Assembly (NCBI RefSeq): GCF_013778455.1 | Contig: NZ_JACEHE010000033.1 | Coordinates: 1 to 64,000, forward strand | Reading direction: 5' to 3' | Origin: Streptomyces himalayensis subsp. himalayensis | GTDB taxonomy: Bacteria > Actinomycetota > Actinomycetes > Streptomycetales > Streptomycetaceae | Length of the DNA stretch: 64,000 nt | Part shown: piece by piece, positions 1-9,240 of the stretch | Numbering within the stretch: position 1 is the first letter of the stretch | Layout: every line of letters starts with the position of its first letter | Notes under the pieces: generated by a model | The model's input: only the letters and a program-made list of their open reading frames with translations | Told to the model about the DNA's origin: nothing | The model's database searches: none | Made by a program: the position numbers and the translations under genes

Positions 1-1
1 T

Positions 2-136
2 GCGCTGCTCCTCTGCGGCGGCGCCGCCGTGACCGCGCTGACCCTGCTGTTCCTGCGCGAGACGCACGGCGACTCGCTCGGCGGGCCGGCCGACAGCCAC
101 AGCCACACGCCCGCCAAGGAGGACGTCCTCTCGTGA
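2..136 (+). CDS. C-terminal end of a membrane transporter (partial)
   Basis: The window opens inside a reading frame that runs to a TGA at 134-136. The 44 visible residues begin with a hydrophobic stretch that ends in FLRETHG, then a polar tail with a His/Ser-rich motif. A last transmembrane helix followed by an RETHG-like cytoplasmic end is typical of drug/proton antiporters of the major facilitator superfamily, but too little is present to assign a family firmly. The stop codon overlaps the GTG start of the next gene by four bases, so the two are probably translated together. Confidence 0.5.
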   Translation, partial: ALLLCGGAAVTALTLLFLRETHGDSLGGPADSHSHTPAKEDVLS

Positions 137-1524
137 CCACCCGCACCCGCGTCCGTACGGTCGTCCTCACGGCACTGGCACTGGCGCTGCTCGCCGCCCC
201 GGCCACCCCGGTCGGGGCGGCGGCCGGCACCGACACCCACATCGAGGGCCGACTGCCCTCCGGCGCCGCCTATCTCATCGACGTACCGGCCGACTGGAAC
301 GGCACCGTGCTGCTGTTCAGCCACGGCTACACCCCGGCCGGGAGCCCCAACCCCGCCCAGAACGCCCCCGGCACCGCCGCCAAGGAACTGCTCCTGAACG
401 AGGGGTACGCGCTGATCGGCTCGTCCTACGCCACGACCGGCTGGGCCGTCACCGACGCCGTACCCGACCAGCTCGCCACGCTCGACGTGTTCACCTCCCG
501 CTTCGGAAAGGCACGGCGCACCATCGCCTGGGGGAGCTCCTACGGCGGTCTGGTCACCACCGCCATCGCCGAACGCCACCCCGGACGGATCGACGGCTCA
601 CTGCCCATGTGCGGACTCGTCCACGGCGGCGTCGCCAACTGGAACAACACCCTCGATCCGGTCTTCGCCCTCAGGACGCTCCTCGCCCCGGACTCCGGCA
701 TCGCCCTCACCGGCTTCCCCGACCGCACCGCCGCGGCCACGGCCGCCGACGCCATGACGAACGTCGTCTCCACGGCCCAGCAGTCGGACCACGGCCGCGC
801 CCGGATCGCCCTCGCGGCCGCGCTGCACAACATCCCGGTGTGGAACGACGCCTCCCAGCCACGCCCCGGACCCACCGACTGGGACACCCAGCAGGCCAAC
901 CAGTACCGGGCGCTCAGCGGACTGGTGCAGCTGCCCGCCTTCGTCTGGCGGCAGGAGGCCGAGAGCCGCGCGGGCGGCAGCATGTCCTGGAACACCGGCG
1001 TCGACTACTCCGCGATGCTGCGCCGCTCGACGACGTACAAGGAGGTCACCGCCCTCTACAAGAAGGCCGGTCTGTCACTGCGGAACGATCTCGCGGCGCT
1101 GAACCGCGCGCCCCGCATCGCCGCCGACCCGGCCGCCGTCGACTGGATGAGCCGTACCAGCGCCTTCACCGGCAAGCTGAGGAAGCCCGAACTGTCCATC
1201 CACACCACCGGTGACGCCCTCGTCCCGGTTCAGGTCGAGAGTGCCTACCACAGGGCCGCCACCGCCGCGGGTTCCGCGCCGCTGCTCCGCCAGGCGTACG
1301 TCGACACCCCAGGGCACTGCACCTTCAGCGCGGGCGAACAGCTCGCCGCCCTGCACGCCCTGGAGGACCGGATCACCAGCGGCCGCTGGGGAGACACCGG
1401 GCCTCTGGCCCTGAACACCCGTGCCCGGGCCGCCGACCCGGCAGGCCAGCCACGGTACATCCGCTACACACCCGCCCCCTACCCCCGTCCCTACGACCTG
1501 GCCCACCCGGCCGACCGGCCGTGA
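133..1524 (+). CDS. secreted alpha/beta hydrolase
   Basis: The 463-residue protein has a classical signal peptide: Arg-rich N-terminus, hydrophobic core at about residues 9-22, and an Ala-rich cleavage region near 30. The nucleophile elbow GSSYGG puts the catalytic Ser at about residue 136. An SHG oxyanion-type motif lies at 63-65, a GDALVPV acid motif near 360 and a PGHC motif carrying the catalytic His near 394. This is a complete Ser-Asp-His triad of an alpha/beta hydrolase; the substrate (ester, peptide or lactone) cannot be read from sequence. The GTG start overlaps the upstream stop and the TGA overlaps the next start, so it sits inside a coupled three-gene run with a transporter end and a PaaX regulator. 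Confidence 0.85.
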   Translation: MTTRTRVRTVVLTALALALLAAPATPVGAAAGTDTHIEGRLPSGAAYLIDVPADWNGTVLLFSHGYTPAGSPNPAQNAPGTAAKELLLNEGYALIGSSYATTGWAVTDAVPDQLATLDVFTSRFGKARRTIAWGSSYGGLVTTAIAERHPGRIDGSLPMCGLVHGGVANWNNTLDPVFALRTLLAPDSGIALTGFPDRTAAATAADAMTNVVSTAQQSDHGRARIALAAALHNIPVWNDASQPRPGPTDWDTQQANQYRALSGLVQLPAFVWRQEAESRAGGSMSWNTGVDYSAMLRRSTTYKEVTALYKKAGLSLRNDLAALNRAPRIAADPAAVDWMSRTSAFTGKLRKPELSIHTTGDALVPVQVESAYHRAATAAGSAPLLRQAYVDTPGHCTFSAGEQLAALHALEDRITSGRWGDTGPLALNTRARAADPAGQPRYIRYTPAPYPRPYDLAHPADRP

Positions 1525-2468
1525 CCGCGCAGGTCCGGGCCACGGGGCACGACCACCGCCACCATGGCCCGGACCGTACGCTGTCCGGCGTGGAATACGT
1601 GGAAGACACAGAAATCCCCAGCGGACCGACGGGTGTCGCGCAGCCCCGCCCCCAGTCGCTCGTCCTGGCCTTCTTCGGCAACCACATCCTCGAAGAGGGC
1701 TGCCGCTGTGTGTACTCGGGCAGCATGATCGACGTACTCGGCCGCGTCGGCGTCGGCGAACAGGCCGTGCGCTCCACCCTGACCCGCATGGTGGGCCGGG
1801 GACTGCTGCGCCGGCAGCGGCAGGGCCGCAGGATGTACTTCGGGCTCACACCACAGGCGATACGGATCCTCCGCGACGGCGGCAGAAGGATCTGGCAGGA
1901 CGGCGCGGTCAACGAGGACTGGGACGGCACCTGGACCCTGCTCGGCTTCTCGCTGCCCGACTCCTGGCAGCGACAACGGCACGATCTGCGCTCCAGACTG
2001 ATCTGGTACGGATTCGGGGCGCTGTTCAGCGGCCTGTGGATCGCGCCCGGCCGGGTCGACGTCTCCGGTGTCATCGCCGAACTCGAACTGGCCGAAAGGA
2101 TCAAGGTCTTCCACGCGTCCGCGGACGAGGCGACGACCGACGTCGACCGCATGGTCCTGGAGAGCTGGGACCTGGAGGCCATCGCCGCCCGCTATGCCGC
2201 TTTCGACAAGCGGTGGACCGCGCTGGAGGCCGGCGAGGGCCACGCCGCGGATCCGATCGCCACCCGGCTGCTGCTGGTCACCGAGTGGCTCGGCATCATC
2301 CGTACCGACCCCCGGCTGCCCGCCCGCCACCTTCCCGCGGAGTGGCCCGCGCGCGCAGCCCAGGAGACCTTCCGGCGGATCGCCGCGGAAACGGAGGAGC
2401 CGGCCCGGCGGGTGGCGGGGGAATTGCTGGACACCGTTCCCGAGGAGCCGGACGACGGCACATCGTGA
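1521..2468 (+). CDS. PaaX-family transcriptional regulator
   Basis: A 315-residue protein with the PaaX layout. An N-terminal winged helix contains FGNHILEEG and a recognition region with AVRSTLTRMVGRGLLRRQR. A central domain starts with WTLLGFSLPD and continues with RLIWYGFGALFSGLWIAP, and a helical C-terminal domain follows. PaaX of E. coli represses phenylacetate catabolism and responds to phenylacetyl-CoA; actinobacterial homologues control varied acyl-CoA or hydrolase genes. The GTG start overlaps the hydrolase stop by 4 bp. An alternative GTG at 1590 would remove a poorly conserved 23-residue extension. It may control the hydrolase/transporter run it ends, which is inference from position. 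Confidence 0.85.
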   Translation: MTAQVRATGHDHRHHGPDRTLSGVEYVEDTEIPSGPTGVAQPRPQSLVLAFFGNHILEEGCRCVYSGSMIDVLGRVGVGEQAVRSTLTRMVGRGLLRRQRQGRRMYFGLTPQAIRILRDGGRRIWQDGAVNEDWDGTWTLLGFSLPDSWQRQRHDLRSRLIWYGFGALFSGLWIAPGRVDVSGVIAELELAERIKVFHASADEATTDVDRMVLESWDLEAIAARYAAFDKRWTALEAGEGHAADPIATRLLLVTEWLGIIRTDPRLPARHLPAEWPARAAQETFRRIAAETEEPARRVAGELLDTVPEEPDDGTS

Positions 2469-2480
2469 CTGCGCGACGTC

Positions 2481-4030
2481 TCACGGGAGAGTGTGGTACT
2501 TCGCTTCGTCGAAGTCCGCGTGGTGACTGCCGCCGGTCAGGTCCCAGGCCCACTGGCCGACGAACGCTCCGGTGAAGCCGAGGGAGCGGATCCGGCCGTC
2601 CTCGATGTGTTCGGCGTGTTCGTCGGACAGCACGGTAGCGTCGAGGGGCGGGCCGAAGGGCCGCCAGCCGCGACCCAGGTCGTAGCGGAACCGCAGGTCG
2701 GCCCCGTCGATGTCCAGGCCGAGCCGCAGCCGGGTGATGGCGCCGAGAGGCTCCTGACCGGCTTCGTCGACGCTCAGCACGCCCTGGTCGCAGCTCGCGG
2801 CACGCAGGACCGCCTGTCCGTGGTCGTCCGCGGTGACGTACAGGTAGTACCAGTTGCGGGTGTTGTAGTAGGCCGTGATCCCGGCCAGGTGCTAGTACGT
2901 GCGCGGCCGGTACTCCATCGTCGCCTCGAACGAGCAGCGCGCCGCCGTCACCCGGCGGGCCACCAGGCTGGGCCCCTACCAGGCTCTGCGGCGACCGGCC
3001 GCCCCGAAGCCTGAGGTGGGACGGCCGTTCGGAGAGGGAGAGCCAGTCGGGTACCGCGGGCCGGCGCAGCGTCGACCACTGGGGCCCAGGGCCGGCTGGT
3101 CGCATCCGTCGACGTCGTCACCGTCCGCAGGACCGGTCCAGGAGGGCGTGTCCTCGGTCTCCGAGGTGGTGTCCGGGGCGGGGGCCGGCAGTCCGGTCGG
3201 GGTGCGCGGCCAGCCGTCGGCGGTCCAGGCGACGGGCGCCAGCGCGATTTCCCGGCCCAGCACGCACGGGCCTTGTCGTCCGTGGGGCCGGGCGACGAGG
3301 TAGGCCAGGTACCACTCGCCGTCCCCGACCTCCACCAGACTGCCGTGCCCGGCCTTCTGCAGCGGCAGGTCGGAGTGGTCGCAGGCGGTGATCAGCGGGC
3401 CCTGCGGATCGCGCTCGTAGAGGCCGGTGAGGGTGCGTGAGCGGGCGACGGTGACCTGGTGTTCGTAGCCTGTGCCGCCGTCCGCGGTGAGCAGGTAGTA
3501 CCACTCGCCGCGGCGGTAGAGGTTGGGGCCCTCGATCCAGCCGGCCTGCGGCGGCAGCACGACGGGGACCGGCTCACCGGTCAGGCGGCGCGTGGCCCGG
3601 TCGTAGCGCCGCGCCTCCAGGCCCGCCGAACCGCCATGCCCCGGGCGCCAGTCGTGGACCATGTTCAGCAGCCAGCTGTCGGCACCGTCGTGGAACAGGG
3701 AGGCGTCGAAGCCCCGCGCGTGCAGCAACTCCGGCTCGGACCACGGACCTTGGATCGAGGAAGCGGTGACCAGGTAGTTGGGGCTGTCGGTGAAGCCTCC
3801 CTCGTACGTGGACACATTGCTGTAGACGAGGTGGAACAGACCGTCGGCATAGCTGAGGTTCGGCGCCCACACGCCGCCGGAGTCCGGACACCCGGTGAGG
3901 TCCAGCAGCCGCGTGTTGTCGAGGGCGCCGCCCAGGGGCCGCCAGTGCACCAGGTCCGTGGAGTGGTGCAGGCGCACACCCGCACACCACTCGAACACGT
4001 CGGCCGGGCCGAACGGCACGATGAGCGGGG
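2481..4030 (-). pseudogene. degenerate GH43 beta-xylosidase/arabinofuranosidase
   Basis: Read on the minus strand, the frames together spell a glycoside hydrolase family 43 protein with its C-terminal concanavalin-like domain. The blades start at FEWCAGVRLHHSTDLVHW, and GGVWAPNLSYADGLFHLVYS, AGWIEGPNLYRR and KAGHGSLVEV follow. Three lesions are visible. A single C is missing from a C-run near 3080, splitting the linker before QWSTLRRP. An imperfect 16-bp duplication near 2960-2975 shifts the frame again. A TAG at 2892-2894 replaces the Gln of RTYQHLAG. About 35 N-terminal residues, which in this family carry the catalytic Asp base, are missing because the gene is joined to an unrelated oxidoreductase fragment. 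The product cannot be active. Confidence 0.85.
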
Positions 4031-4387
4031 TGCGGTGGATCGGCCTGTAGAAGCGGGGCTGTTTGCGGTGCCTGCCGGAACTGTGCAGGTAGGCGCGGAT
4101 GTTGTGGGCGGCGAGGTCCGCCTGGGCGAGCGCGGCAGCGGTGATCTTGAGCTCGCTGACGTCGTTCACGTCGCCCACCGCGAACAAGTCCAGCCGCCCC
4201 TCGACCTGCAGCATCCGGTCGACCTTCACGTGCCCGGCCCCGTTCAGCCAGTCACCGTGCCCGGCCAGGCGCAGCCAGAGTGTGTTGGGGGTGGTGCCCG
4301 TCGCCCACAAGGACACACGTGCGGCCGCGCCCGCCCGCACGCCCAACTCAACCGGTCGTCGCAATACCGGCTTCCCTGCGAGCTGCG
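4031..4387 (-). pseudogene. C-terminal fragment of an FAD/NAD(P)-disulfide oxidoreductase
   Basis: In the same frame as the 5' part of the GH43 remnant, about 115 codons encode the end of a pyridine-nucleotide oxidoreductase of the AIF/NDH-2 type. Visible pieces are WATGTTPNTLWLR (NAD-domain end), GHVKVDRML, the FAD-contacting LDLFAVGDVNDV and a helix AAALAQADLAAHNIRAYL. The N-terminal two thirds, including both Rossmann P-loops, are absent. The fragment passes directly into GH43 sequence near 4030, so a deletion joined two different genes. The upstream edge is set by the cupin stop at 4388. Confidence 0.7.
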
Positions 4388-4918
4388 TCAGCCGTCGCGC
4401 TCGGCGCCGACGAGGACGAAGGCCATCGTGACCGGTTGGTCGCTGCGGTTGCGCCAGGCGTGGCGGGTGCCGTTCTGGATCACGATGTCCCCTGCCGACA
4501 GCCGGGTGCAGTGGCCGTCGTCGAGTTCGAGGACGATCTCGCCCTGCAGCACGATGCCGTAGTCCACGGTCGGCGTGGTGTGCATGCCGTCGGGCTCCAT
4601 GAGTTCCGCGATGCCGGGCGAATCGGCCCGCTGCTCCCGGTCGAAGGCGACGGGGTCGAACGCCGGGTCGGCCATCTCGGTGTCGGGCGGAAAGGTCAGC
4701 ACGATGAACCGCGTGCCGCCGGGCGCCGGGAGCAGGCTGGTGACCTTCGGCGTGGGGTCCTCCCCGGTGCGGCTGACCGGTTCGCCGGGATCGGTGGCCC
4801 ACGGCAGGCGGGACACCCAGCCCGGCAGGCTGGTGAACTCCCGGCTCCGCGGGATGGGGCCGTCGCTGACGACGACCGACTTGCCGTTCTCGTCATGGCC
4901 GGTGACGATTCTGCGCAT
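4388..4918 (-). CDS. cupin-domain protein
   Basis: A 176-residue single-domain protein. The cupin barrel occupies about residues 105-170. Its first motif region is TPTVDYGIVLQGEIVLELDDG, and the second contains AGDIVIQNGTRHAWRN with the characteristic Gly-Asp and His. The N-terminal half, with PGGTRFIVLTFPPDTEMADP, matches cupins often found beside sugar-acid or aromatic catabolic genes. A GGAGGAGAG Shine-Dalgarno precedes the ATG at 4918. It lies 66 bp downstream of the kinase and dehydrogenase genes and is probably the last gene of their operon. Function is unknown; a sensor, isomerase or small dioxygenase role is possible. Confidence 0.8.
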   Translation of the reverse strand: MRRIVTGHDENGKSVVVSDGPIPRSREFTSLPGWVSRLPWATDPGEPVSRTGEDPTPKVTSLLPAPGGTRFIVLTFPPDTEMADPAFDPVAFDREQRADSPGIAELMEPDGMHTTPTVDYGIVLQGEIVLELDDGHCTRLSAGDIVIQNGTRHAWRNRSDQPVTMAFVLVGAERDG

Positions 4919-4984
4919 AGGTCTCTCCTCCGTCGAATCCGTGCGGATCCGCCAGGTCCGTCGGATCCGTCGAGTCGGTCACTG

Positions 4985-6043
4985 TCAGTCGGGCAGGCGG
5001 GACTCGGTGGGGGCTTCAAGGGCGGTTCCCCAGGCGTCCAGCACGTTCGCCACCGTGGGGGCGGGCGCTCGCAGCAGGGCCGATGCCACCGTGCGTACGC
5101 ACAATCGGTGCCGGTCGTCCGTGAGGTACTCCACCGGGGACTTGCCGTCCACACGGGCGAGCAGCAGCGCCGGCAGCAGTGACGCGGCCCGCGCCTCAAG
5201 GGCCGCCCGCGGCTCCCAGTTGGCGCAGCGGAAGTACTCCTCGGCCAGCACCCGGGCCGACCGCAGGAGTTCGGTGCGGCGACCGGGCACCACCAGGCTC
5301 TTGAGGAGCAGATGGTTGACGCAGAAGGCCAGGTCGAAAGCCGGGTCTCCGTACCAGGCGCACTCGGCGTCCAGCAGCACGGGCCCCGACGGGCCGACGA
5401 GGATGTTCTTGGGACTGACGTCGCCGTGTACCAGAGCCAGGTGTGTGGTGGCCGTGCGCTCGGCGATGCCCTGGAGGACATCGCCCAGACCGGGGTGCGC
5501 CGCCGCGGTGGCCAGCAGGTACGGCTCGATGCGCAGCGCGTGGAAGTTGTCGTCGGTGGCGAACTCCGCGGCGAGGGCGGCGTCGCCCGCGCTCGCCGCG
5601 TGCAGGGTGCCGAGCAGCTCTCCGACGGCGGCCGCGGTCGCCACCCGCACCTCGCCGCGCAGCAGCTGTGCCTTCCATATGGGGTACCGCTCGGGGGGCA
5701 GGTACGCCATCGCGAACAGGCCGGCGTCGGCGTCGTGGGCCAACAGCTCCGGCACGCTGTCCGGCCGGTGCCGGGACGCGAACCGCATCCACGCCCATTC
5801 GTAGGCGTTGCGAGACACGGGTGCCTGCCAGTCGGCGGCGACCCGCAGCTTCGCCAGAGCCCTCTTGACGCACAGGGAGCGGCCCGGCAGGTCCACCCGC
5901 CACAGGTCGGAGGAGACACCACCGGCCAGCGGCGTCCAGCGCCCGGCTTCGCCGGGTCCTGCGAGCTTGTGGCCGATCAGGAAGTCGGCCAGGGCGGTGT
6001 CGGGCACGGGGTCCGGGCTCACCTGCGCGGAGGTCGGGCTCAT
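4985..6043 (-). CDS. APH-like phosphotransferase (small-molecule kinase)
   Basis: The 352-residue protein has the protein-kinase-like fold of aminoglycoside/choline/methylthioribose kinases. A Lys-bearing N-lobe (LCVKRALAKL) is followed by the catalytic loop HGDVSPKN near residue 215 and the metal-binding LLDAECAWYGDP with a conserved Asp. The closest textual resemblance is to APH-family enzymes that phosphorylate hydroxyls of small metabolites rather than drugs. Its ATG overlaps the stop of the D-2-hydroxyacid dehydrogenase by 4 bp, so both are one transcript. That context, next to an enolase paralogue in the same putative regulon, suggests it phosphorylates a hydroxy acid; this is inference only. 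Confidence 0.8.
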   Translation of the reverse strand: MSPTSAQVSPDPVPDTALADFLIGHKLAGPGEAGRWTPLAGGVSSDLWRVDLPGRSLCVKRALAKLRVAADWQAPVSRNAYEWAWMRFASRHRPDSVPELLAHDADAGLFAMAYLPPERYPIWKAQLLRGEVRVATAAAVGELLGTLHAASAGDAALAAEFATDDNFHALRIEPYLLATAAAHPGLGDVLQGIAERTATTHLALVHGDVSPKNILVGPSGPVLLDAECAWYGDPAFDLAFCVNHLLLKSLVVPGRRTELLRSARVLAEEYFRCANWEPRAALEARAASLLPALLLARVDGKSPVEYLTDDRHRLCVRTVASALLRAPAPTVANVLDAWGTALEAPTESRLPD

Positions 6044-7044
6044 CGCCGGTCACCCGACCCGGCGGCCAGACCGCGGGGGCTGTTGCAGGCGTGGGCCGGC
6101 GCCTCGCCGGCCAGGATCCGTACGACCTCCTCGGCGGCGCGGCGGCGCAGTTCCGTGACCGAGGCGTCGGAGGAGAAGGCGACGTGCGGGGTGAGCAGCG
6201 CGCCCGGCTGGTCCAACAGCGCGGCGGGGACGTGCGGTTCGTTCTCCAGTACGTCGAAGGCGGCTGCGGCCAGCTGCCCGTTGTCCAGCGCCTTGACGAC
6301 CGCGTCGGTGTCCACCAGGCCGCCCCTGCTGACGTTGACCAGCAGGCCGCCCGGCTTCATCAGCCCCAGCTGCTCGGCGCCGATGATGTGGTGAGTGCCG
6401 GGCGTGAGCGGCACGTGGAGGATCACCACGTCGCTGCGGCGCAGCAGTTCATCCAGGCCCACCATCTCCACCCCAGGGGCCTCCTTCGGCGGGAAGGGAT
6501 CGTGGGCCAGGATCCGGCAGCCGAACGCACCGAGCTTGCGCACGGTGGCGCGTCCGATCCGCCCGAAGCCGACGACGCCGCAGGTCAGCGTCGACAGCCG
6601 GCGCAGCCGGGCGCTGGCAGGGTCCCAGCGACCAGCACGGACCTCCCGGTCGAACACGGCAAGGCCTCGCGTCCAGGCCAGCACCATGCCCACGGCGTGG
6701 TCCGAGACCTCCTCGACACAGTAGTCCGGCACGTTGGTGACCCAGACGCCCTGCTCGGTGGCGGCGTCCACGGCGATGTTGTCGAGGCCGACGCCGAGCC
6801 TGGCCACGATCCGCAGATCCGGCGCGGCGCCGATCGCGGTGGCGGAGACGGGCGCCCAGCAGGTGAGGATCCCGGCGGGCCGGTGCTCGGCGACCAACTC
6901 CTCGATGGCCTCGGCGGAGGCGGGCTCCGCGGGTCCGGTCACGAGGGTGTGACCCGCCTCCTCGATGACCGATCGCTCGACCGAGTCGTCGGGCCAGGCG
7001 TAGTCGGTGAGCAGCACGGTGGCCGGGCGGCTCGAAGGTTTCAT
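6040..7044 (-). CDS. D-2-hydroxyacid dehydrogenase (CtBP/PGDH-like)
   Basis: 334 residues, full length for the D-isomer-specific 2-hydroxyacid dehydrogenase family. The NAD-binding Rossmann motif is GFGRIG at 159-164. Catalytic landmarks are an Arg in NVSRGGLVDT, a Glu in FDVLENEP and a His in LLTPHVAF. The substrate loop RLGVGLDNI at 82-90 resembles the CtBP/phosphoglycerate dehydrogenase subgroup. It would interconvert a 2-oxo acid and a D-2-hydroxy acid with NAD(H). A GAGGA site precedes the ATG. It heads a minus-strand operon with the kinase and cupin genes, and a LacI-type operator lies 277 bp upstream at 7321-7334. Confidence 0.88.
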   Translation of the reverse strand: MKPSSRPATVLLTDYAWPDDSVERSVIEEAGHTLVTGPAEPASAEAIEELVAEHRPAGILTCWAPVSATAIGAAPDLRIVARLGVGLDNIAVDAATEQGVWVTNVPDYCVEEVSDHAVGMVLAWTRGLAVFDREVRAGRWDPASARLRRLSTLTCGVVGFGRIGRATVRKLGAFGCRILAHDPFPPKEAPGVEMVGLDELLRRSDVVILHVPLTPGTHHIIGAEQLGLMKPGGLLVNVSRGGLVDTDAVVKALDNGQLAAAAFDVLENEPHVPAALLDQPGALLTPHVAFSSDASVTELRRRAAEEVVRILAGEAPAHACNSPRGLAAGSGDRR

Positions 7045-7805
7045 GGCAGGTCGTCCTCGCAGAATCGTGCGTCTCGCAGCGGACGGCCGGGCGTCACGCC
7101 CGGCCGCATGCGGTCAGCAGGTTTGATCACCACCCTGCAGGGCGGCCGTAGGCATGTCCGATGGGGCCGTCGGCCGCCATGGGTGGTTGGAGAGGGTCGC
7201 GGGGCTCGGATCGGGTGGCCGGCGCTCGCCGACTTGTGGTCGAGGAGGCGCCGCAGTACGTCCCTGGAACAGGTCACGAGATGCCGGGGCACGTTGAATC
7301 ACTTTGTCACAGCCACGTGATGCTAACGATAGCACCGGAGGTCTTCAATGCGTCAAGAGTGCGGCGTACGCCCGATCGCCGGAACCCCCTGCGGCAGGGC
7401 CCGGCCGGGACGAGGAACCCGATCACCACAGGAAAAACCCCGGTCACCACAGGGAAAACGAGGACGGCCGAAGAAATCCGCTGTTCACATCTTGACGCGC
7501 CGGGGACTTCCCTTCAGGGTTTCTGCCAACGCCGACCGTGTGGCCGATAAGTGTCTACACGAGGTCCGGCTGTCGAAGACGCCATAGCCACGGACGTCCC
7601 AGACGGGCGATATACGGCTGAATTCCGCATGCGGCGCCCGCCCGCGCGAGAGCCCACCGCCCCCATTCCGCGAGTCGGCGGCAGCGTCGCCGCCGCCGAC
7701 TCGCGTCCGTGTTCAGCTCACCGCTTCTCGTCATCGCCCGTACGGCCCCGTACGGCGATGGACCCGCCGCGGCCCGCCGTGGCCCATTCCTCTTCAGGAG
7801 CCGCT
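7045..7805 (+). other. intergenic control region between divergent operons
   Basis: About 760 bp without a convincing gene. It carries one copy of the LacI-type operator at 7321-7334. Around 7421-7460 there is an imperfect tandem repeat of a unit reading TCACCACAGGAAAAAC, present twice. Short open frames here have atypical composition for coding DNA and no recognisable motifs. The stretch separates the dehydrogenase operon (minus) from the MFS gene (plus), so it probably holds both promoters, though no clear -35/-10 pair stands out. Confidence 0.5.
7321..7334. promoter_or_regulatory. LacI-type operator (site 1)
   Basis: The sequence TGCTAACGATAGCA is a near-perfect palindrome with a central CG, as expected for a LacI/GalR regulator. 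It differs from the perfect site at 10077 by one base. It lies between the divergent dehydrogenase operon and the MFS gene and could serve both. Confidence 0.7.
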
Positions 7806-9074
7806 ATGACTCACGCAGCGCAAGTCGACACCAGTGCGGTGCCCGCCGGCGAAACACAGGAAAGCAGCCGGCCCTCCATTTCCCGCCCCATGATCGGGAT
7901 GGGCTTCCTGCTGATCGTCCTCTCCTACATGGTCAACGCGATGGACCGCCAGGTCTTCCCCCCACTGCTGCCCAACATCCGTGAGGAGTACGGGTTCTCG
8001 CTGGAACAGGGCGGGCTGCTGGCGACGAACTTCACCCTCGGCATGGCCCTGGCCGGCCTGCCCGCGGGCTACCTCCTCGACCGCTTCCGCCGCAAGACCG
8101 TGCTGCTGGCGAGCATCGTGATCTACTCCCTGGGCACGATGGCCACGCCGCTGGCGACCGGTTTCGCCGACATGACCCTGTACCGGGTCGTCTCCGGCTT
8201 CGGTGAGGGCATGCAGTCCGCCGCCATCTTCGCGGCGATGGGGGCCTTCTTCGTCCACCGGCGGGGCCTCGCCTTCGGCGTCATCGGCCTGGGCTACTCC
8301 GTCGGCGTGTTCATCGCCCCGCTGATCGGCGTCCAGCTCATGAGCATGCACGGCACCTGGCACTCGCCGTTCTATCTGTTCGGCGCGGCCGGGCTGCTGA
8401 TCGCCGCCGCCTCCCTGTTCCTCGTGAAAACCGGTCTGACCGAGCACTCCGTCGAGAAGGTCGTCTCGACCAAGACCTACGAGTACATGCCGGCCTCCGC
8501 CTACAACCGCAACACCATCGCGCTGGCCGTCCACTCCGTCGTCAGCGGTGTGGCCATCTACGGGTTCCTCGGCCTCTACCCGACGTACCTCATCACCTCG
8601 CTGCACTACACCGCTGGGCAGGCCGCACTGGCCATGAGCTTCCTCGGTTTCGGCGGCATGCTGGCCGTTTTCGGCGGCTGGCTCGGCGACCGCGTGAACC
8701 AGCGCAACCTGCTGATCCTGAGCCTGCTGGCCGTCTCCGCCATCAGCGTGTGCATCTACGAGACACAGGCCGGAGTCGGCGTGCAGTGCGTGTTCGCCTT
8801 CCTCATGGGTGCCTTCGGCCTGGGCTTCATCTACCCCAACACCAACAGCGCGATGCAGCGGGCCGTCCGTCCGTCGCAGATCGGACGCGCCTCCGGTCTC
8901 TTCGTCACCAGCTACTACGGACCGGCGGCGTTCTCGGGCCTTCTCTTCGCGACCCTGGTGGACTCCTTGGGCTGGGACCAGGCCGGGCTCCTGCAGGTCA
9001 CCCTCCTGCCGCTGGTGGGCGTCGCGGCCTTGGCCTTCGTCCGCCCCTCGCAGTTCAACAACGCGGTTCGCTAG
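7806..9074 (+). CDS. MFS transporter
   Basis: A 422-residue integral membrane protein with about twelve hydrophobic segments and a central cytoplasmic loop around EHSVEKVVSTKTYEY. The first long loop contains the MFS signature region GYLLDRFRRKTVLL. An AGGAG site five bases before the ATG at 7806 fixes the start; the open frame continues 85 codons upstream but that part has no support. The set suggests a proton-coupled importer of an organic acid or aromatic compound for the adjacent catabolic genes, all of which share the same operator. Specificity cannot be read from the sequence. Confidence 0.88.
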   Translation: MTHAAQVDTSAVPAGETQESSRPSISRPMIGMGFLLIVLSYMVNAMDRQVFPPLLPNIREEYGFSLEQGGLLATNFTLGMALAGLPAGYLLDRFRRKTVLLASIVIYSLGTMATPLATGFADMTLYRVVSGFGEGMQSAAIFAAMGAFFVHRRGLAFGVIGLGYSVGVFIAPLIGVQLMSMHGTWHSPFYLFGAAGLLIAAASLFLVKTGLTEHSVEKVVSTKTYEYMPASAYNRNTIALAVHSVVSGVAIYGFLGLYPTYLITSLHYTAGQAALAMSFLGFGGMLAVFGGWLGDRVNQRNLLILSLLAVSAISVCIYETQAGVGVQCVFAFLMGAFGLGFIYPNTNSAMQRAVRPSQIGRASGLFVTSYYGPAAFSGLLFATLVDSLGWDQAGLLQVTLLPLVGVAALAFVRPSQFNNAVR

Positions 9075-9092
9075 CAAGCCGGCCGGACAATT

Positions 9093-9136
9093 GTCACCGT
9101 GGTGCACCGGGCGTAGGCCCGGTGCACCACGGTGAC
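9093..9136. terminator. bidirectional hairpin terminator
   Basis: A perfect 20-bp stem (9093-9112 with 9117-9136) closes on a GTAG tetraloop. It sits between two convergent genes, the MFS transporter ending at 9074 and the FAH-family gene ending at 9241. There is no long T-run, which is usual for Streptomyces terminators. Confidence 0.8.
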
Positions 9137-9240
9137 ATACCACCGGCAGAACACGGAACATACCGCCCCACGCCACAGAGCCTGCCCACCGCCGAGCGGT
9201 CGACAGGCCCCGCGAACGGTCAGCCTGAACGCATCCGGAG

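Noticed and set aside
2976..4802. 608-codon minus-strand frame taken as one protein
   Set aside because: Its first ~135 codons are an out-of-frame shadow of the cupin gene; the rest is an oxidoreductase fragment joined to a GH43 relic.
7304..7587. Short plus-strand frames before the MFS gene
   Set aside because: Arg/Pro-rich translations with no ribosome site; the region is better explained as control DNA.
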